Below, piece by piece: positions 17,626 to 27,907 of a stretch of 38,395 nucleotides of DNA. The position numbers and the translations under genes are program-made. Where the stretch lies: the NCBI RefSeq assembly GCF_029868325.1, contig NZ_JARWNW010000243.1, positions 1 to 38,395 on the forward strand, written 5' to 3'. Each line of letters begins with the position of its first letter. The stretch's first letter is position 1. Below the pieces are notes generated by a model that was given only the letters and a program-made list of their open reading frames with translations, had not been told where the DNA came from and made no database searches. Source of the DNA: Nocardia carnea (GTDB taxonomy: Bacteria > Actinomycetota > Actinomycetes > Mycobacteriales > Mycobacteriaceae).

Positions 17626-17991
17626 ACAGTGGGCGTGCCCTCGAGCAAGCGCTCACGGACACGCATGAACCGGAGCGCGGTTGCAGAGAAGCGCGACCCG
17701 TTCGTGCCGAGATCATCGCTGAACCGTATGAATGCACGTGCGACAGGCGAGTGCCGTGGTTGCACACGACCAGGCGCACGGGCCCGAAAACGCGGTATCC
17801 GCTCGCATTCCGGCGCGAACACGTGGTGGTCACCGGACGGCCGCGGCGCGGGAAGCCCCACACACCTAATCTGAAAATGTGACCTCCGTCTCAGAGTGAG
17901 ACACCGATCGGTGGGCGCGGCGGCTGCAATGGAGCAGTCAACAAACCGCAGCCGGCGCCCACCGGCCGGCTCGGAACCCCAGGAGGGAACA
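17626..17991. other. Monooxygenase operon leader and promoter region
   Basis: A 366-base gap between the regulator stop and the hydroxylase start. It holds the perfect operator palindrome at 17888-17902, about 90 bases before the TTG start. TAATCT about 20 bases before the palindrome could be a -10 element, without a clear -35. No GG-N10-GC sigma-54 type promoter was seen. The hydroxylase frame stays open upstream to 17896, but those residues do not resemble the family and the ribosome site sets the start at 17992. Confidence 0.6.
17888..17902. promoter_or_regulatory. Probable MimR-type operator, copy 2
   Basis: GTCTCAGAGTGAGAC, a perfect palindrome with 6-bp arms and a 3-base centre, upstream of the monooxygenase operon. 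It matches the copy before the regulator gene (15788-15802) in all but two non-arm positions and the last base. Probable binding site of the Fis-type regulator encoded immediately upstream (inference). Confidence 0.65.
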
Positions 17992-19629
17992 TTGAGTAGG
18001 CAGAGCCTGACCAAGGCGCATGCGAAAATCACCGAGTTGGCCTGGGAGCCCACCTTCGCGACGCCGGCCACCCGTTTCGGCACCGATTACACCTTCGAGA
18101 GGGCGCCGAAGAAGGATCCGCTCAAACAGATCATGCGGTCCTACTTCCCGATGGAAGAAGAGAAGGACAACCGGGTGTACGGCGCGATGGACGGCGCCAT
18201 CCGCGGCAATATGTTCCGGCAGGTGCAGCAGCGCTGGCTGGAATGGCAGAAATTGTTCTTGTCGATCATTCCGTTCCCGGAGATCTCGGCGGCACGTGCT
18301 ATGCCGATGGCGATCGACGCCGTGCCCAACCCGGAAATCCACAACGGGCTCGCGGTACAGATGATCGACGAGGTTCGCCATTCCACGATTCAGATGAACC
18401 TCAAGAAGCTGTACATGAACAACTATATCGACCCGGCCGGGTTCGATATGACCGAGAAGGCTTTCGCGAACAACTACGCGGGCACCATCGGCCGGCAGTT
18501 CGGTGAAGGTTTCATCACCGGTGACGCGATCACTGCGGCGAACATCTACTTGACGGTGGTTGCCGAGACAGCGTTCACCAACACCCTTTTCGTCGCGATG
18601 CCCGACGAGGCCGCCGCCAACGGCGACTACCTGCTGCCCACGGTGTTCCACTCTGTGCAGTCCGACGAATCGCGGCATATCTCCAACGGGTACTCGATCC
18701 TGCTGATGGCCCTGGCGGACGAACGCAATCGCCCGTTGCTGGAACGGGATCTGCGCTACGCCTGGTGGAACAACCACTGCGTGGTCGACGCCGCGATCGG
18801 CACCTTCATCGAGTACGGCACCAAGGATCGCCGCAAGGACCGGGAGAGCTATGCCGAGATGTGGCGTCGCTGGATCTACGACGACTACTACCGCAGCTAT
18901 CTGATTCCGCTGGAGAAGTACGGCCTGACCATTCCACACGACCTGGTCGAGGAATCGTGGAAGCGGATCGTCGATCAGGGATACGTGCACGAGGTGGCCC
19001 GGTTCTTCGCGACCGGCTGGCCGGTGAACTACTGGCGGATCGACGCGATGACCGATAAGGACTTCGAGTGGTTCGAGCACAAGTACCCGGGCTGGTACTC
19101 GAAGTACGGCAAGTGGTGGGAGAACTACAACCGCCTCGCCTATCCCGGCCGGAACAAGCCGATCGCGTTCGAAGAGGTCGGCTACCAGTACCCGCACCGG
19201 TGCTGGACCTGCATGGTGCCCTGCCTGATCCGGGAGGACATGGTGGTGGAGAAGGTCGACGACCAGTGGCGCACCTACTGCTCGGAGCCCTGCTACTGGA
19301 CCGACGCGGTGGCGTTCCGCGCCGAATATGAAGGCCGCCCGACCCCGAATATGGGTCGGCTCACCGGTTTCCGGGAATGGGAGACCCTGCACCACGACAA
19401 GGATCTCGCCGATATCGTCGCCGACCTCGGATACGTCCGTGACGACGGGAAAACCCTGGTCGGCCAGCCGCATCTGGATCTGGACGACCCGAAGAAGATG
19501 TGGACGCTCGACGATGTGCGCGGCAACGTGTTCCAGAGCCCGAATGTGCTGCTGAACCAGATGTCGGACGCGGAACGTGCGGCGGCCGTCGCCGAATACC
19601 GCGCCGGTGCCACGTCCGCGACGACCTGA
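17992..19629 (+). CDS. prmA: Diiron monooxygenase hydroxylase, large subunit
   Basis: A 545-residue catalytic alpha subunit of a soluble diiron monooxygenase of the propane/phenol/acetone type (PrmA/MimA). It starts with TTG at 17992 after AGGAGGG (17981-17987). All six diiron ligands are visible: Glu97 (PFPEIS), Glu127 and His130 (DEVRH), Glu192 (VAETAF), Glu226 and His229 (DESRH). Their spacing (30, 65 and 34 residues between glutamates) equals that of methane monooxygenase. A C-terminal cysteine cluster [10 protein letters not shown] and YCSEPC is present. It activates O2 to insert oxygen into the substrate, with PrmC as partner, electrons from PrmB and PrmD as coupler. It is followed by a strong hairpin. 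Confidence 0.97.
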   Translation: MSRQSLTKAHAKITELAWEPTFATPATRFGTDYTFERAPKKDPLKQIMRSYFPMEEEKDNRVYGAMDGAIRGNMFRQVQQRWLEWQKLFLSIIPFPEISAARAMPMAIDAVPNPEIHNGLAVQMIDEVRHSTIQMNLKKLYMNNYIDPAGFDMTEKAFANNYAGTIGRQFGEGFITGDAITAANIYLTVVAETAFTNTLFVAMPDEAAANGDYLLPTVFHSVQSDESRHISNGYSILLMALADERNRPLLERDLRYAWWNNHCVVDAAIGTFIEYGTKDRRKDRESYAEMWRRWIYDDYYRSYLIPLEKYGLTIPHDLVEESWKRIVDQGYVHEVARFFATGWPVNYWRIDAMTDKDFEWFEHKYPGWYSKYGKWWENYNRLAYPGRNKPIAFEEVGYQYPHRCWTCMVPCLIREDMVVEKVDDQWRTYCSEPCYWTDAVAFRAEYEGRPTPNMGRLTGFREWETLHHDKDLADIVADLGYVRDDGKTLVGQPHLDLDDPKKMWTLDDVRGNVFQSPNVLLNQMSDAERAAAVAEYRAGATSATT

Positions 19630-19638
19630 TAGTGGCGC

Positions 19639-19674
19639 GGGTGGGCGGCGCCCCGGCCCCGGCGCCGCCCACCC
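19639..19674 (+). terminator. Stem-loop between prmA and prmB
   Basis: A perfect 14-bp stem GGGTGGGCGGCGCC / GGCGCCGCCCACCC with an 8-base loop, starting 10 bases after the prmA stop. No U-run follows directly. Since prmB, prmC and prmD lie just downstream and are needed with prmA, it is more likely a partial terminator, RNA-processing or stabilising element that raises prmA mRNA relative to the reductase (inference). Confidence 0.55.
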
Positions 19675-19713
19675 ATGGCCTTCCCGTTCATTTTCCGAGT
19701 CCAGGAGCGACCA

Positions 19714-20760
19714 GTGGCCGATAAGCACCGAATCCATTTCGAGCCCGTCGATATCGAGATGGATGTGGACGAAAACGAGTACATTCTCGACGCCGCTTTC
19801 CGGCAGGGAATCCATCTGATGCACGGCTGCCGCGAGGGGCGGTGCTCGGCCTGCAAATCGTTCGTGCTCGACGGCGATATCCAGATGGAGAACTATTCCA
19901 CTTTCGCCTGCAACGACGCGGAAGTCGAACAGGGACATGTCCTGTTGTGCCGGTCGACCGCCTACAGCGACTGCACGATCGAACTGCTCAACTTCGATGA
20001 GGACGAACTCCTCAGCGGGGTCCCGATCCAGGACATCCGGACCAGAGTGACCGCGATCGAACCCATGACCAGGGATATCGTGTCGCTACGGGTACAGCCT
20101 GTCGAACCCGGCGAATACCGGTACAAACCGGGACAGTACTCCGATATCCATATCCCCGGCACGTCGGAGCACCGCTCGTTCTCGATGGCCACCACGCCGT
20201 CGTCGGCGAACGGTGAGGTCGAGTTCTTGATCAAGAAATACCCGGGCGGAAAATTCGCCGGTCTCCTCGACGACGGGATCTCGGTCGGTGACGAGCTCGC
20301 GCTCACCGGGCCCTATGGATCGTGCACGATCAAGGACGGCCGGGTACTGCCGCTGATCTTCATCGGCGGCGGTGCCGGTATGTCCCCGCTGCTGGCATTG
20401 CTCCGGCAGATGAAGGAGACCGGCAACACCCGGCAGATCCATTTCTATTACGGGGCCCGTACACCGCAGGATCTGTTCTATCTCGAAGAAATTCTCGAAC
20501 TCGGCCGCGGCCTGACGGGATTCTCCTTCGTCGCCTGCCTCTCGGAATCGATGGAATCGGCGCCGGCCGGACCGCTCGAGGTCGAGGAAGGCAACGTGAC
20601 CGATATCGTGCACCGCCGCGAACCGGAACTCGCCCGGTCCGAGGTCTATCTGTGTGGACCACCACCGATGGTCGACGCTGCACTGGCGTTGCTGGAGCAG
20701 AACAACACTCCGCACGACCAGATCTTCTACGACAAGTTCACCAGTCCTGCCTTCGATTGA
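19714..20760 (+). CDS. prmB: Diiron monooxygenase reductase
   Basis: A 348-residue NADH oxidoreductase of the MmoC/PrmB type, starting with GTG at 19714 after AGGAG; the frame is open to 19675 but those residues are not family-like. The N-terminal plant-type [2Fe-2S] ferredoxin domain has Cys39, Cys44, Cys47 and Cys79 (HGCREGRCSACKS and LLCRS). The FAD-binding domain contains HRSFSMAT, and the NAD domain GGGAGMSPLLALL and the closing LCGPPPMVDAAL. It passes electrons from NADH to the diiron centre of PrmA. It ends 48 bases before prmC. Confidence 0.96.
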   Translation: MADKHRIHFEPVDIEMDVDENEYILDAAFRQGIHLMHGCREGRCSACKSFVLDGDIQMENYSTFACNDAEVEQGHVLLCRSTAYSDCTIELLNFDEDELLSGVPIQDIRTRVTAIEPMTRDIVSLRVQPVEPGEYRYKPGQYSDIHIPGTSEHRSFSMATTPSSANGEVEFLIKKYPGGKFAGLLDDGISVGDELALTGPYGSCTIKDGRVLPLIFIGGGAGMSPLLALLRQMKETGNTRQIHFYYGARTPQDLFYLEEILELGRGLTGFSFVACLSESMESAPAGPLEVEEGNVTDIVHRREPELARSEVYLCGPPPMVDAALALLEQNNTPHDQIFYDKFTSPAFD

Positions 20761-20808
20761 TCACCGGCGGAAATGTAACAGCCCACCTGTTCTCACCAGA
20801 AATCGAGA

Positions 20809-21921
20809 ATGACGATGACAACCACGCCAGGGACACAGCAGCGCAGCTTCCCACGGATCGAATTCACCGATTCCGAGGCCGGCGCGCTGGAATTTCCGAG
20901 CTCACGCAGTCGCACCTACAACTACTACAAGCCCGCAAAAAAGCGGGCAACGATGTACGAGGACGTCACGGTCGATGTCCAGCCCGACCCCGACCGCTAC
21001 CTCTCGCAGGGCTGGATCTACGGCTTCGCAGACGGTCCGGGTGGCTACCCCAAGGAGTGGACCGCCGCGAAGTCCGCCGACTGGCACGAATTCCTCGATC
21101 CGAACGAGGAATGGGACCAGACGATCTACCGGAACAACTCGAAAGTCGTGCACCAGGTCGAGTTGTGTCTCACCAATGCCAAGCGGGCCCGGGTCTACGA
21201 CAGCTGGAACGGCCCGTGGCTGAACTTCCTCAGCCGTAATCTCGGCGCATGGATGCACGCCGAGAACGGGCTGGCACTGCACGTGTTCACCTCCATCCAG
21301 CGTTCGTGCCCGACGAATATGATCAACACCGCGGTTGCGGTGAACGCTGCGCACAAACTGCGGTTCGCACAGGATCTGGCCCTGTTCAACCTCGATCTGG
21401 CCGAAGCACGAGAGGATTTCGACGAATCGCTGCACAAACAGGTCTGGCAGTCGGCACCGGAATGGCAGCCGACACGCGAGGTCGTTGAACGGCTGACCGC
21501 GGTCGGCGACTGGTGCGAACTGCTCTTCGGCTCGAATATTGTTTTCGAACAGCTGGTCGGCAGCCTGTTTCGCAGCGACCTCGTCATGCAGATCGCCGCC
21601 GGCAACGGTGACTACATCACACCGACGATCGTGGGCACCGGGGAATACGACTACGACCGGGATCTCGCGTACACGCGGAATCTGTTCCGGATGCTCACGC
21701 GCGATCCGGAGTTCGGCGAGTCCAACAAAGAACTGTTCGGTTCGTGGCTGTCGGTCTGGGTGCCCCGGAGCCTGGACGCGGCGCGGGCGCTGCAGCCCAT
21801 CTGGTCGCAGCCGGCGGACAAGGCCGTCACCTTCGCCACCAGCTTCGAGGCCGCGGTGTCGAAATTCCGTTCCCTGCTCGAGGATCTCGGGCTCGATATT
21901 CCGGAGGAGCTGGACAAATGA
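20809..21921 (+). CDS. prmC: Diiron monooxygenase hydroxylase, small subunit
   Basis: A 370-residue beta subunit of the PrmC/MimC type. It has the ferritin-like helical fold of the hydroxylase family but lacks the ExxH iron motifs, as expected of the non-catalytic subunit. Recognisable features are [20 protein letters not shown] near the N-terminus, which wraps around the alpha subunit in this family, and the helix [19 protein letters not shown] at 20809 has a weak ribosome site (ATCGAG); a second in-frame ATG two codons later is possible. It overlaps prmD by four bases, so the two are made together. Confidence 0.95.
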   Translation: MTMTTTPGTQQRSFPRIEFTDSEAGALEFPSSRSRTYNYYKPAKKRATMYEDVTVDVQPDPDRYLSQGWIYGFADGPGGYPKEWTAAKSADWHEFLDPNEEWDQTIYRNNSKVVHQVELCLTNAKRARVYDSWNGPWLNFLSRNLGAWMHAENGLALHVFTSIQRSCPTNMINTAVAVNAAHKLRFAQDLALFNLDLAEAREDFDESLHKQVWQSAPEWQPTREVVERLTAVGDWCELLFGSNIVFEQLVGSLFRSDLVMQIAAGNGDYITPTIVGTGEYDYDRDLAYTRNLFRMLTRDPEFGESNKELFGSWLSVWVPRSLDAARALQPIWSQPADKAVTFATSFEAAVSKFRSLLEDLGLDIPEELDK

Positions 21922-22259
21922 GTATGCAATTCGGATCGTCGGTGGAGTTCTCCAACAAATGCGGCGTCACCTTGATGAATACACCCATCGGCCGGGTGGT
22001 CGCGGAGGTGATGGGGGCGAAGGACGGGGTCGAGCTCACCGAGTATCCGTCCATGATCAGGGTCGACGGACAGCGGCTGCTCGATTTCGATTACGCGGAG
22101 CTCACCGACGCCCTGGGTGAAGACTTCGACGGGTCGATCTTCGAGGAGATCAGCTCCACCCACTACGGGCGCATGGTCCACCTCGACGACAAGACCCTGC
22201 TGTTCGCGAGTCCCGAGGACGCCGCCGAGTACATCGGATTCGACCTCACCGCTCAGTGA
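21918..22259 (+). CDS. prmD: Diiron monooxygenase coupling protein
   Basis: A 113-residue MmoB/DmpM-family effector protein ([20 protein letters not shown]). The start overlaps the prmC stop as ATGA. Typical parts are the N-terminal segment, [24 protein letters not shown] and the C-terminal [26 protein letters not shown]. It has no cofactor; it binds the hydroxylase and tunes substrate access and electron transfer. It is slightly longer than many phenol hydroxylase couplers, like PrmD/MimD. An unusual G/C-run palindrome follows it. Confidence 0.95.
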   Translation: MSMQFGSSVEFSNKCGVTLMNTPIGRVVAEVMGAKDGVELTEYPSMIRVDGQRLLDFDYAELTDALGEDFDGSIFEEISSTHYGRMVHLDDKTLLFASPEDAAEYIGFDLTAQ

Positions 22260-22300
22260 TCACGAGCCCCTCAGTGTGCCGTGGCGCCGGACCACAGCCC

Positions 22301-22394
22301 GGCCGGCGGGGGGGGGCGGGGCGCCGCGCCGCGCGGGGGGGCGGGCGGGGGCCCCCCCCCGGCCGCGCCCGCCCCCCCCGCCGCGCCCGGCGGG
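22301..22394. repeat. Extreme G-run/C-run palindrome
   Basis: Almost pure G+C for about 94 bases, with runs of nine G, seven G and several of eight or nine C. The G-rich left part (about 22331-22350) and C-rich right part (about 22352-22380) are near-perfect reverse complements, so the RNA would form a very strong hairpin. It lies between prmD and the amidohydrolase gene. It has no coding signal. It could be an attenuator or RNA-stability element, or partly a sequencing or assembly error, since such runs are hard to read. Confidence 0.6.
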
Positions 22395-22510
22395 TTGGTG
22401 CGCGGTGGCTGGCGCGCCGCGCCGACAGTCCGTCGGCGGAAGACGAAGCCCCGGCCGCCATCAGCCCTGGCCGGCCGGATGGGAACAGACAACAGTGGAG
22501 CAGGCGCACA

Positions 22511-23512
22511 ATGTATGAGAAGAACGGCGACAAATACTTCATCGTCGACGGCCATGTACACCTCTGGGACGGCCGGGAGACGAACCAGAAGAACATCCAC
22601 GGGAAGCAATTCATCGATTGCTTCTACGACTACCACCGGAATCTGAGCCCGGCCGAGGCCATTTGGGACTACGAGACCTACACCTATTACGGCAGCGAAC
22701 GTTTCGAACGCGATATCTTCGGCGAGGGTTACGTCGATCACGCGATCTTCCAGGCGACGTTGCTCAGCGATTTCTATCGCACCGGTTTCGGTCAGACCGA
22801 GGAGGCGCTCGCGCTGGTCGCGGCGCACCCCGGGAAACTGACCTACAACCATGCCTACGATCCCCGAAACGGTGAGGCAGGAATCGAGCAGTTGCGCCGC
22901 GACGCGGTCGAGATGAATTTGCAGGGCGTCAAGCTCTACACGGCGGAATGGCACGGTGACTCCCGCGGCTACAAACTCGACGACCACTGGTCCCGGCGCT
23001 ACCTCGAGGAATGCATCGAACTCGGTATCAAGAACATCCATGTGCACAAGGGGCCGACCATCCGGCCGCTGGACCGGGACGCATTCGATGTCTCCGATAT
23101 CGACAAGGTGGCCACCGACTACCTCGAACTTAATTTCGTCGTCGAACACGTCGGATTGCCGCGGCTGGAGGATTTCTGCTGGATCGCCACCCAGGAATCG
23201 AACGTCTACGGCGGGCTGGCGGTCGCGATGCCGTTCATCCACGCTCGGCCGCGGTATTTCGCCCAGATCATCGGCGAACTGCTCTACTGGCTGGACGAGG
23301 ACCGGATCCTGTTCGGCAGCGATTACGCCCTGTGGACACCGAAGTGGCTGGTCGAGAAGTTCGTCGATTTCCAGATCCCGGAGGATATGCAGGACGAGTA
23401 CGCGCCGATCACCGTCGAGCAGAAGAAAAAGATCGTCGGGCTCAACGCCGCGAATCTGTACAAGATCGAAGTTCCGGCGGAACTCGATGTGCGCCAGGAA
23501 GTGTCGTCATGA
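22511..23512 (+). CDS. Amidohydrolase-family protein of the monooxygenase operon
   Basis: A 333-residue metal-dependent hydrolase of the amidohydrolase-2 (ACMSD-like) type. Metal-site motifs are DGHVH (His15, His17), the strand QGVKLYTAEW, NIHVHKG, VVEHVG and FGSDYA. It starts at ATG 22511 after GGAGCAGG; upstream frame residues are G/C-run noise. Genes of this type are regularly found after the coupling protein gene in prm/mim clusters. The role is not settled; it might act on a pathway intermediate or help enzyme maturation. It overlaps the next gene by four bases. Confidence 0.88.
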   Translation: MYEKNGDKYFIVDGHVHLWDGRETNQKNIHGKQFIDCFYDYHRNLSPAEAIWDYETYTYYGSERFERDIFGEGYVDHAIFQATLLSDFYRTGFGQTEEALALVAAHPGKLTYNHAYDPRNGEAGIEQLRRDAVEMNLQGVKLYTAEWHGDSRGYKLDDHWSRRYLEECIELGIKNIHVHKGPTIRPLDRDAFDVSDIDKVATDYLELNFVVEHVGLPRLEDFCWIATQESNVYGGLAVAMPFIHARPRYFAQIIGELLYWLDEDRILFGSDYALWTPKWLVEKFVDFQIPEDMQDEYAPITVEQKKKIVGLNAANLYKIEVPAELDVRQEVSS

Positions 23513-24252
23513 GTACGGTCGCTCTGGGCACGGAACACGAGGTCGTGGCGGCCTTGTCGGAGGTGGTCGACCCGGAACTGGACGAGCCGATCACCGATCT
23601 GGGTTTCGTGCGGTCGATCGTTTTCGACGATCACGGGGTCACTGTGCACCTGCGGCTGCCGACGGCTTTCTGCTCGCCGAATTTCGCCTATCTAATGGCC
23701 TCCGACGCGATGGACGCACTCCGTCTCATCGAGGGCATCGGCCGGGTGCGTGTGCTGCTGGATGATCACCACGACAGCGACAAGATCAACAGGGGGCTGG
23801 CCGCCGAAGCCGGCTACCTGGGAACGTTCGGCGTGGAGGCCGAGGAGAGCTTGCACGAACTGCGCCGGATATTCCGGTCCAAGGCGCATACGGCGGCCAT
23901 GGAACGCTGCATCGTCGCGTATATGAAACGGACGGGTGTCTCCGTCGACGAACTCCACCGGGTCACGCTCGGCGATCTCGCGCCGGGCCCGCAGCGCACG
24001 GCATTGATCCACCGGCGTGCGGATATCGGCCTGAGCATCTGCCCTGCCAGCCGGGTGTTCGTCGACGACGAAGGGCAGCGGATACCCCCGGAATCGGTTC
24101 CGCTGCGCCTGCGGTTCGCCCGCTCGGTGCGCATCTCCATGGAGGGCAACGCCCATTTCTGCCGGGGTCTGCTCGCCACCCGTTATGCCGGCGACACGAG
24201 CACCGACACCATCCCGCAAGTGACCGATCTGAGGACGAGGAGTAAACGATGA
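23509..24252 (+). CDS. DUF59/MIP18-type metal-cluster assembly-like protein
   Basis: A 247-residue protein. The start ATG at 23509 overlaps the amidohydrolase stop as ATGA. Residues 1-85 are a MIP18/PaaD-like DUF59 domain: VVDPELDEPITDLGFVRSI, HLRLPTAFCSPNFAYLMASD. The rest (LHELRRIFRSKAH, LHRVTLGDLAPG, ICPASRVFVDDEGQ) is specific to prm/mim clusters. DUF59 proteins help load iron or iron-sulfur centres, so it may help assemble the diiron site of PrmA or the 2Fe-2S centre of PrmB (inference). Its end overlaps the dehydrogenase start by four bases. Confidence 0.8.
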   Translation: MSTVALGTEHEVVAALSEVVDPELDEPITDLGFVRSIVFDDHGVTVHLRLPTAFCSPNFAYLMASDAMDALRLIEGIGRVRVLLDDHHDSDKINRGLAAEAGYLGTFGVEAEESLHELRRIFRSKAHTAAMERCIVAYMKRTGVSVDELHRVTLGDLAPGPQRTALIHRRADIGLSICPASRVFVDDEGQRIPPESVPLRLRFARSVRISMEGNAHFCRGLLATRYAGDTSTDTIPQVTDLRTRSKR

Positions 24253-25274
24253 AAGCCGTGCGGGTGGTGGGGTACCACACCAAATTGCAGTTGACCACCA
24301 TTGCGGAACCAGCCGTCCGCGGCCCGCTCGACGTCGTGGTCCGTATCGGCGGCGCCGGTGTGTGCCGCACGGACCTGCATATTCTCGAAGGCCAGTGGAA
24401 GGAGAAAAGCGGTGTCGCGCTGCCTTACACGATCGGTCACGAGAACGCGGGCTGGGTTCATGCCGTGGGCGACGCGGTCACCAATGTGGCGGTCGGCGAC
24501 AAAGTCATTCTGCACCCGCTGATCACCTGCGGGCTGTGCCGGGCCTGCCGCTCCGGTGATGATGTGCACTGCCAGAACAGCGAATTCCCTGGTATCGACG
24601 TCGACGGCGGGTATGCCGAATACCTGCGGACCACGGCCCGCAGTGTTGTCCGTATCGACGATTCCCTCGAACCGGCCGATGTCGCCGCGCTGGCCGATGC
24701 CGGGTTGACTGCCTATCACGCCGCGGCCAAGGTCGCGCGGACCACGGTACCCGGAGAGGTTTGCGTGATCATCGGTGCCGGCGGCCTCGGCCATATCGGT
24801 ATCCAGGTGCTGAAAGCGATCTCCGGAGTCACGGTCGTCGTCGTGGACCGGAATCCGGCGGCAATCGCGCTGGCCGTCGATATCGGCGCCGACCACGGAA
24901 TCGTGGCCGACGGTACACATGTGGACCAGGTCCTGGACCTCACCGGTGGTCACGGTGCCGAAGCCGTCCTGGATTTCGTCGGTGAGGGTGGTGCCACTCG
25001 TGAGGGGATCGCGATGCTGCGCCGGGCCGGCAACTATTTCGTGGTCGGATACGGCGAGAACATCGATATTCCGACCATCGATGTGATCTCCACTGAGATC
25101 AATTTCATCGGCAACCTCGTCGGGTCCTACAACGACCTGAACGAACTCATGACCCTCGCGGCGCAGGGCAAGGTCACGTTGCACACCACGAAGTATCCGC
25201 TCGAGGATTTCCAGCAAGCCCTCGACGATCTCGACGCAGGCCGCGTTCGTGGCCGGGCGATTCTCGTCCCCTGA
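24249..25274 (+). CDS. Zinc-dependent NAD alcohol dehydrogenase
   Basis: A 341-residue medium-chain alcohol dehydrogenase. Catalytic-zinc ligands include Cys39 (GVCRTDLH) and His64-Glu65 (GHENAG). The structural zinc is held by Cys94, Cys97, Cys100 and Cys108 (CGLCRACRSGDDVHC). The NAD loop is GAGGLGHIG. In Gordonia and Rhodococcus propane clusters the equivalent gene oxidises 2-propanol from the monooxygenase to acetone; that is the best guess here. Its ATG overlaps the preceding stop. GroEL follows after 37 bases. Confidence 0.92.
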   Translation: MKAVRVVGYHTKLQLTTIAEPAVRGPLDVVVRIGGAGVCRTDLHILEGQWKEKSGVALPYTIGHENAGWVHAVGDAVTNVAVGDKVILHPLITCGLCRACRSGDDVHCQNSEFPGIDVDGGYAEYLRTTARSVVRIDDSLEPADVAALADAGLTAYHAAAKVARTTVPGEVCVIIGAGGLGHIGIQVLKAISGVTVVVVDRNPAAIALAVDIGADHGIVADGTHVDQVLDLTGGHGAEAVLDFVGEGGATREGIAMLRRAGNYFVVGYGENIDIPTIDVISTEINFIGNLVGSYNDLNELMTLAAQGKVTLHTTKYPLEDFQQALDDLDAGRVRGRAILVP

Positions 25275-25299
25275 CCGGGACTTCGACATCCGCAGGTAA

Positions 25300-26961
<1,662 letters not shown>

Positions 26962-26985
26962 TGGTCATCCGACGATGACAGGCCA

Positions 26986-27017
26986 CCGCTTCGCGACCGG
27001 CGTGCGGCGCGAAGCGG
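26986..27017 (+). terminator. Stem-loop after groEL
   Basis: A perfect 10-bp stem CCGCTTCGCG (26986-26995) / CGCGAAGCGG (27008-27017) with a 12-base loop, 25 bases after the groEL stop. No T-run follows, as often in actinomycetes. It probably ends the monooxygenase operon transcript. Confidence 0.6.
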
Positions 27018-27087
27018 GGCCCCGCGGGAATCCGCGTACTGGCGCCGAAACCGCTGTCCATAGATCCGCTGACGAAAGGATTCTCCG

Positions 27088-27414
27088 GTGATATTCATCG
27101 TGGTGAAATTCCAGGTAAAGGACGAGTACGTCGACCAATGGCTCGACATCACGAAGGACTTCACCGAGGCCACGCGCGCCGAACCGGGCAATCTGTGGTT
27201 CGACTGGAATCGCAGCGTCGACGATCCAGCGACGTTCGTCCTGGTCGAGGCATTCCAGGATGCCGCCGCCGGCGCCGCACATGTCCAATCCGCGCATTTC
27301 CGGCAGGGGCTGGACGGCATGCGCCCCGGGTTACGCGAAACGCCCCGTATCCTGAACACCGAGCTGCCGGAATCTGACTGGGCGTTCATGGGTGAACTGA
27401 AGATCGATTCGTAG
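27088..27414 (+). CDS. Antibiotic biosynthesis monooxygenase-domain (ABM) protein
   Basis: A 108-residue dimeric alpha/beta-barrel protein of the ABM/quinol monooxygenase type (YgiN-like). It reads IFIVVKFQVKDEYVDQWLD at the start, EPGNLWFDWNRSVDDPATFVLVEAFQD in the middle, and AHFRQGLDGM. It starts with GTG at 27088 after GAAAGGA. It lies 126 bases after the groEL stop, beyond a stem-loop, so it may have its own promoter or be weakly read through. It could handle a quinol or other oxidised product. The function is uncertain. An IS5-type remnant follows within a few bases. Confidence 0.78.
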   Translation: MIFIVVKFQVKDEYVDQWLDITKDFTEATRAEPGNLWFDWNRSVDDPATFVLVEAFQDAAAGAAHVQSAHFRQGLDGMRPGLRETPRILNTELPESDWAFMGELKIDS

Positions 27415-27418
27415 GCAG

Positions 27419-27860
27419 ATGGACAGTTCACCACCGCCGGACCATCGGGGGCCCACTCGACCCCGGCTGAGAGGACATCTAAGCGTCGGTGTTTCTGCCG
27501 GGAACACCCACGACTCGGTGATGCTGATGCCGATGGTCGAACAGATCCCGCGGGTGCGCTCGAGGCGAGGCCCGCGACGTGGCAAGCCCCCCAAGCTGCG
27601 GGCGGATAAGGGTTACGACTTCGATGTCCACCACCGCTGGCTCTGGGCTCGCGGGATTGTGCCCCGCATCGCCTGTCGCGGGATCGAGAGTCCTATGAGG
27701 TTGGCAAGCATCGGTGAAAGATCGAGCGGACTATCGCGTGGGTTGACCGGGTACCGGCGAAATTTTGCGGCTGACGCTTTTACTTCAACCGGCAGCGTCG
27801 ATTCAAAGCTGTACCAGGGCGTCTATCGAACATCCAGCGAGGCTGCGCTTCGCCGATACG
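27419..27860 (+). mobile_element. IS5-family transposase remnant
   Basis: The plus strand holds the C-terminal half of an IS4/IS5-type DDE transposase: SVGVSAGNTHDSVMLMPMVE, PPKLRADKGYDF, ARGIVPRIACRGIES. After a frameshift, GKHR-stop-KIERTIAWVDR matches the family RWxxERTxAWL motif. The N-terminal half is missing and an internal stop is present. The recognisable part ends near 27760. It begins five bases after the ABM gene stop and borders the integrase end of the mobile element. Confidence 0.8.
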
Positions 27861-27907
27861 CTGCACCAACCCAGGGGATCGCCTGGCCAGCGTTTCAGCA
27901 GAAATCT

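Noticed and set aside
17626..17991. Sigma-54 type -24/-12 promoter before prmA
   Set aside because: No GG-N10-GC pattern was seen, and the regulator lacks GAFTGA.
17938..19938. 666-residue minus-strand frame opposite prmA
   Set aside because: It is complementary to a gene with clear family signatures; high-GC codon bias keeps the antisense frame open. No ribosome site or domain seen.
27700..27907. tRNA or att site at the integrase end
   Set aside because: No cloverleaf or T-arm-like sequence could be found by eye and no repeat partner is in the window.
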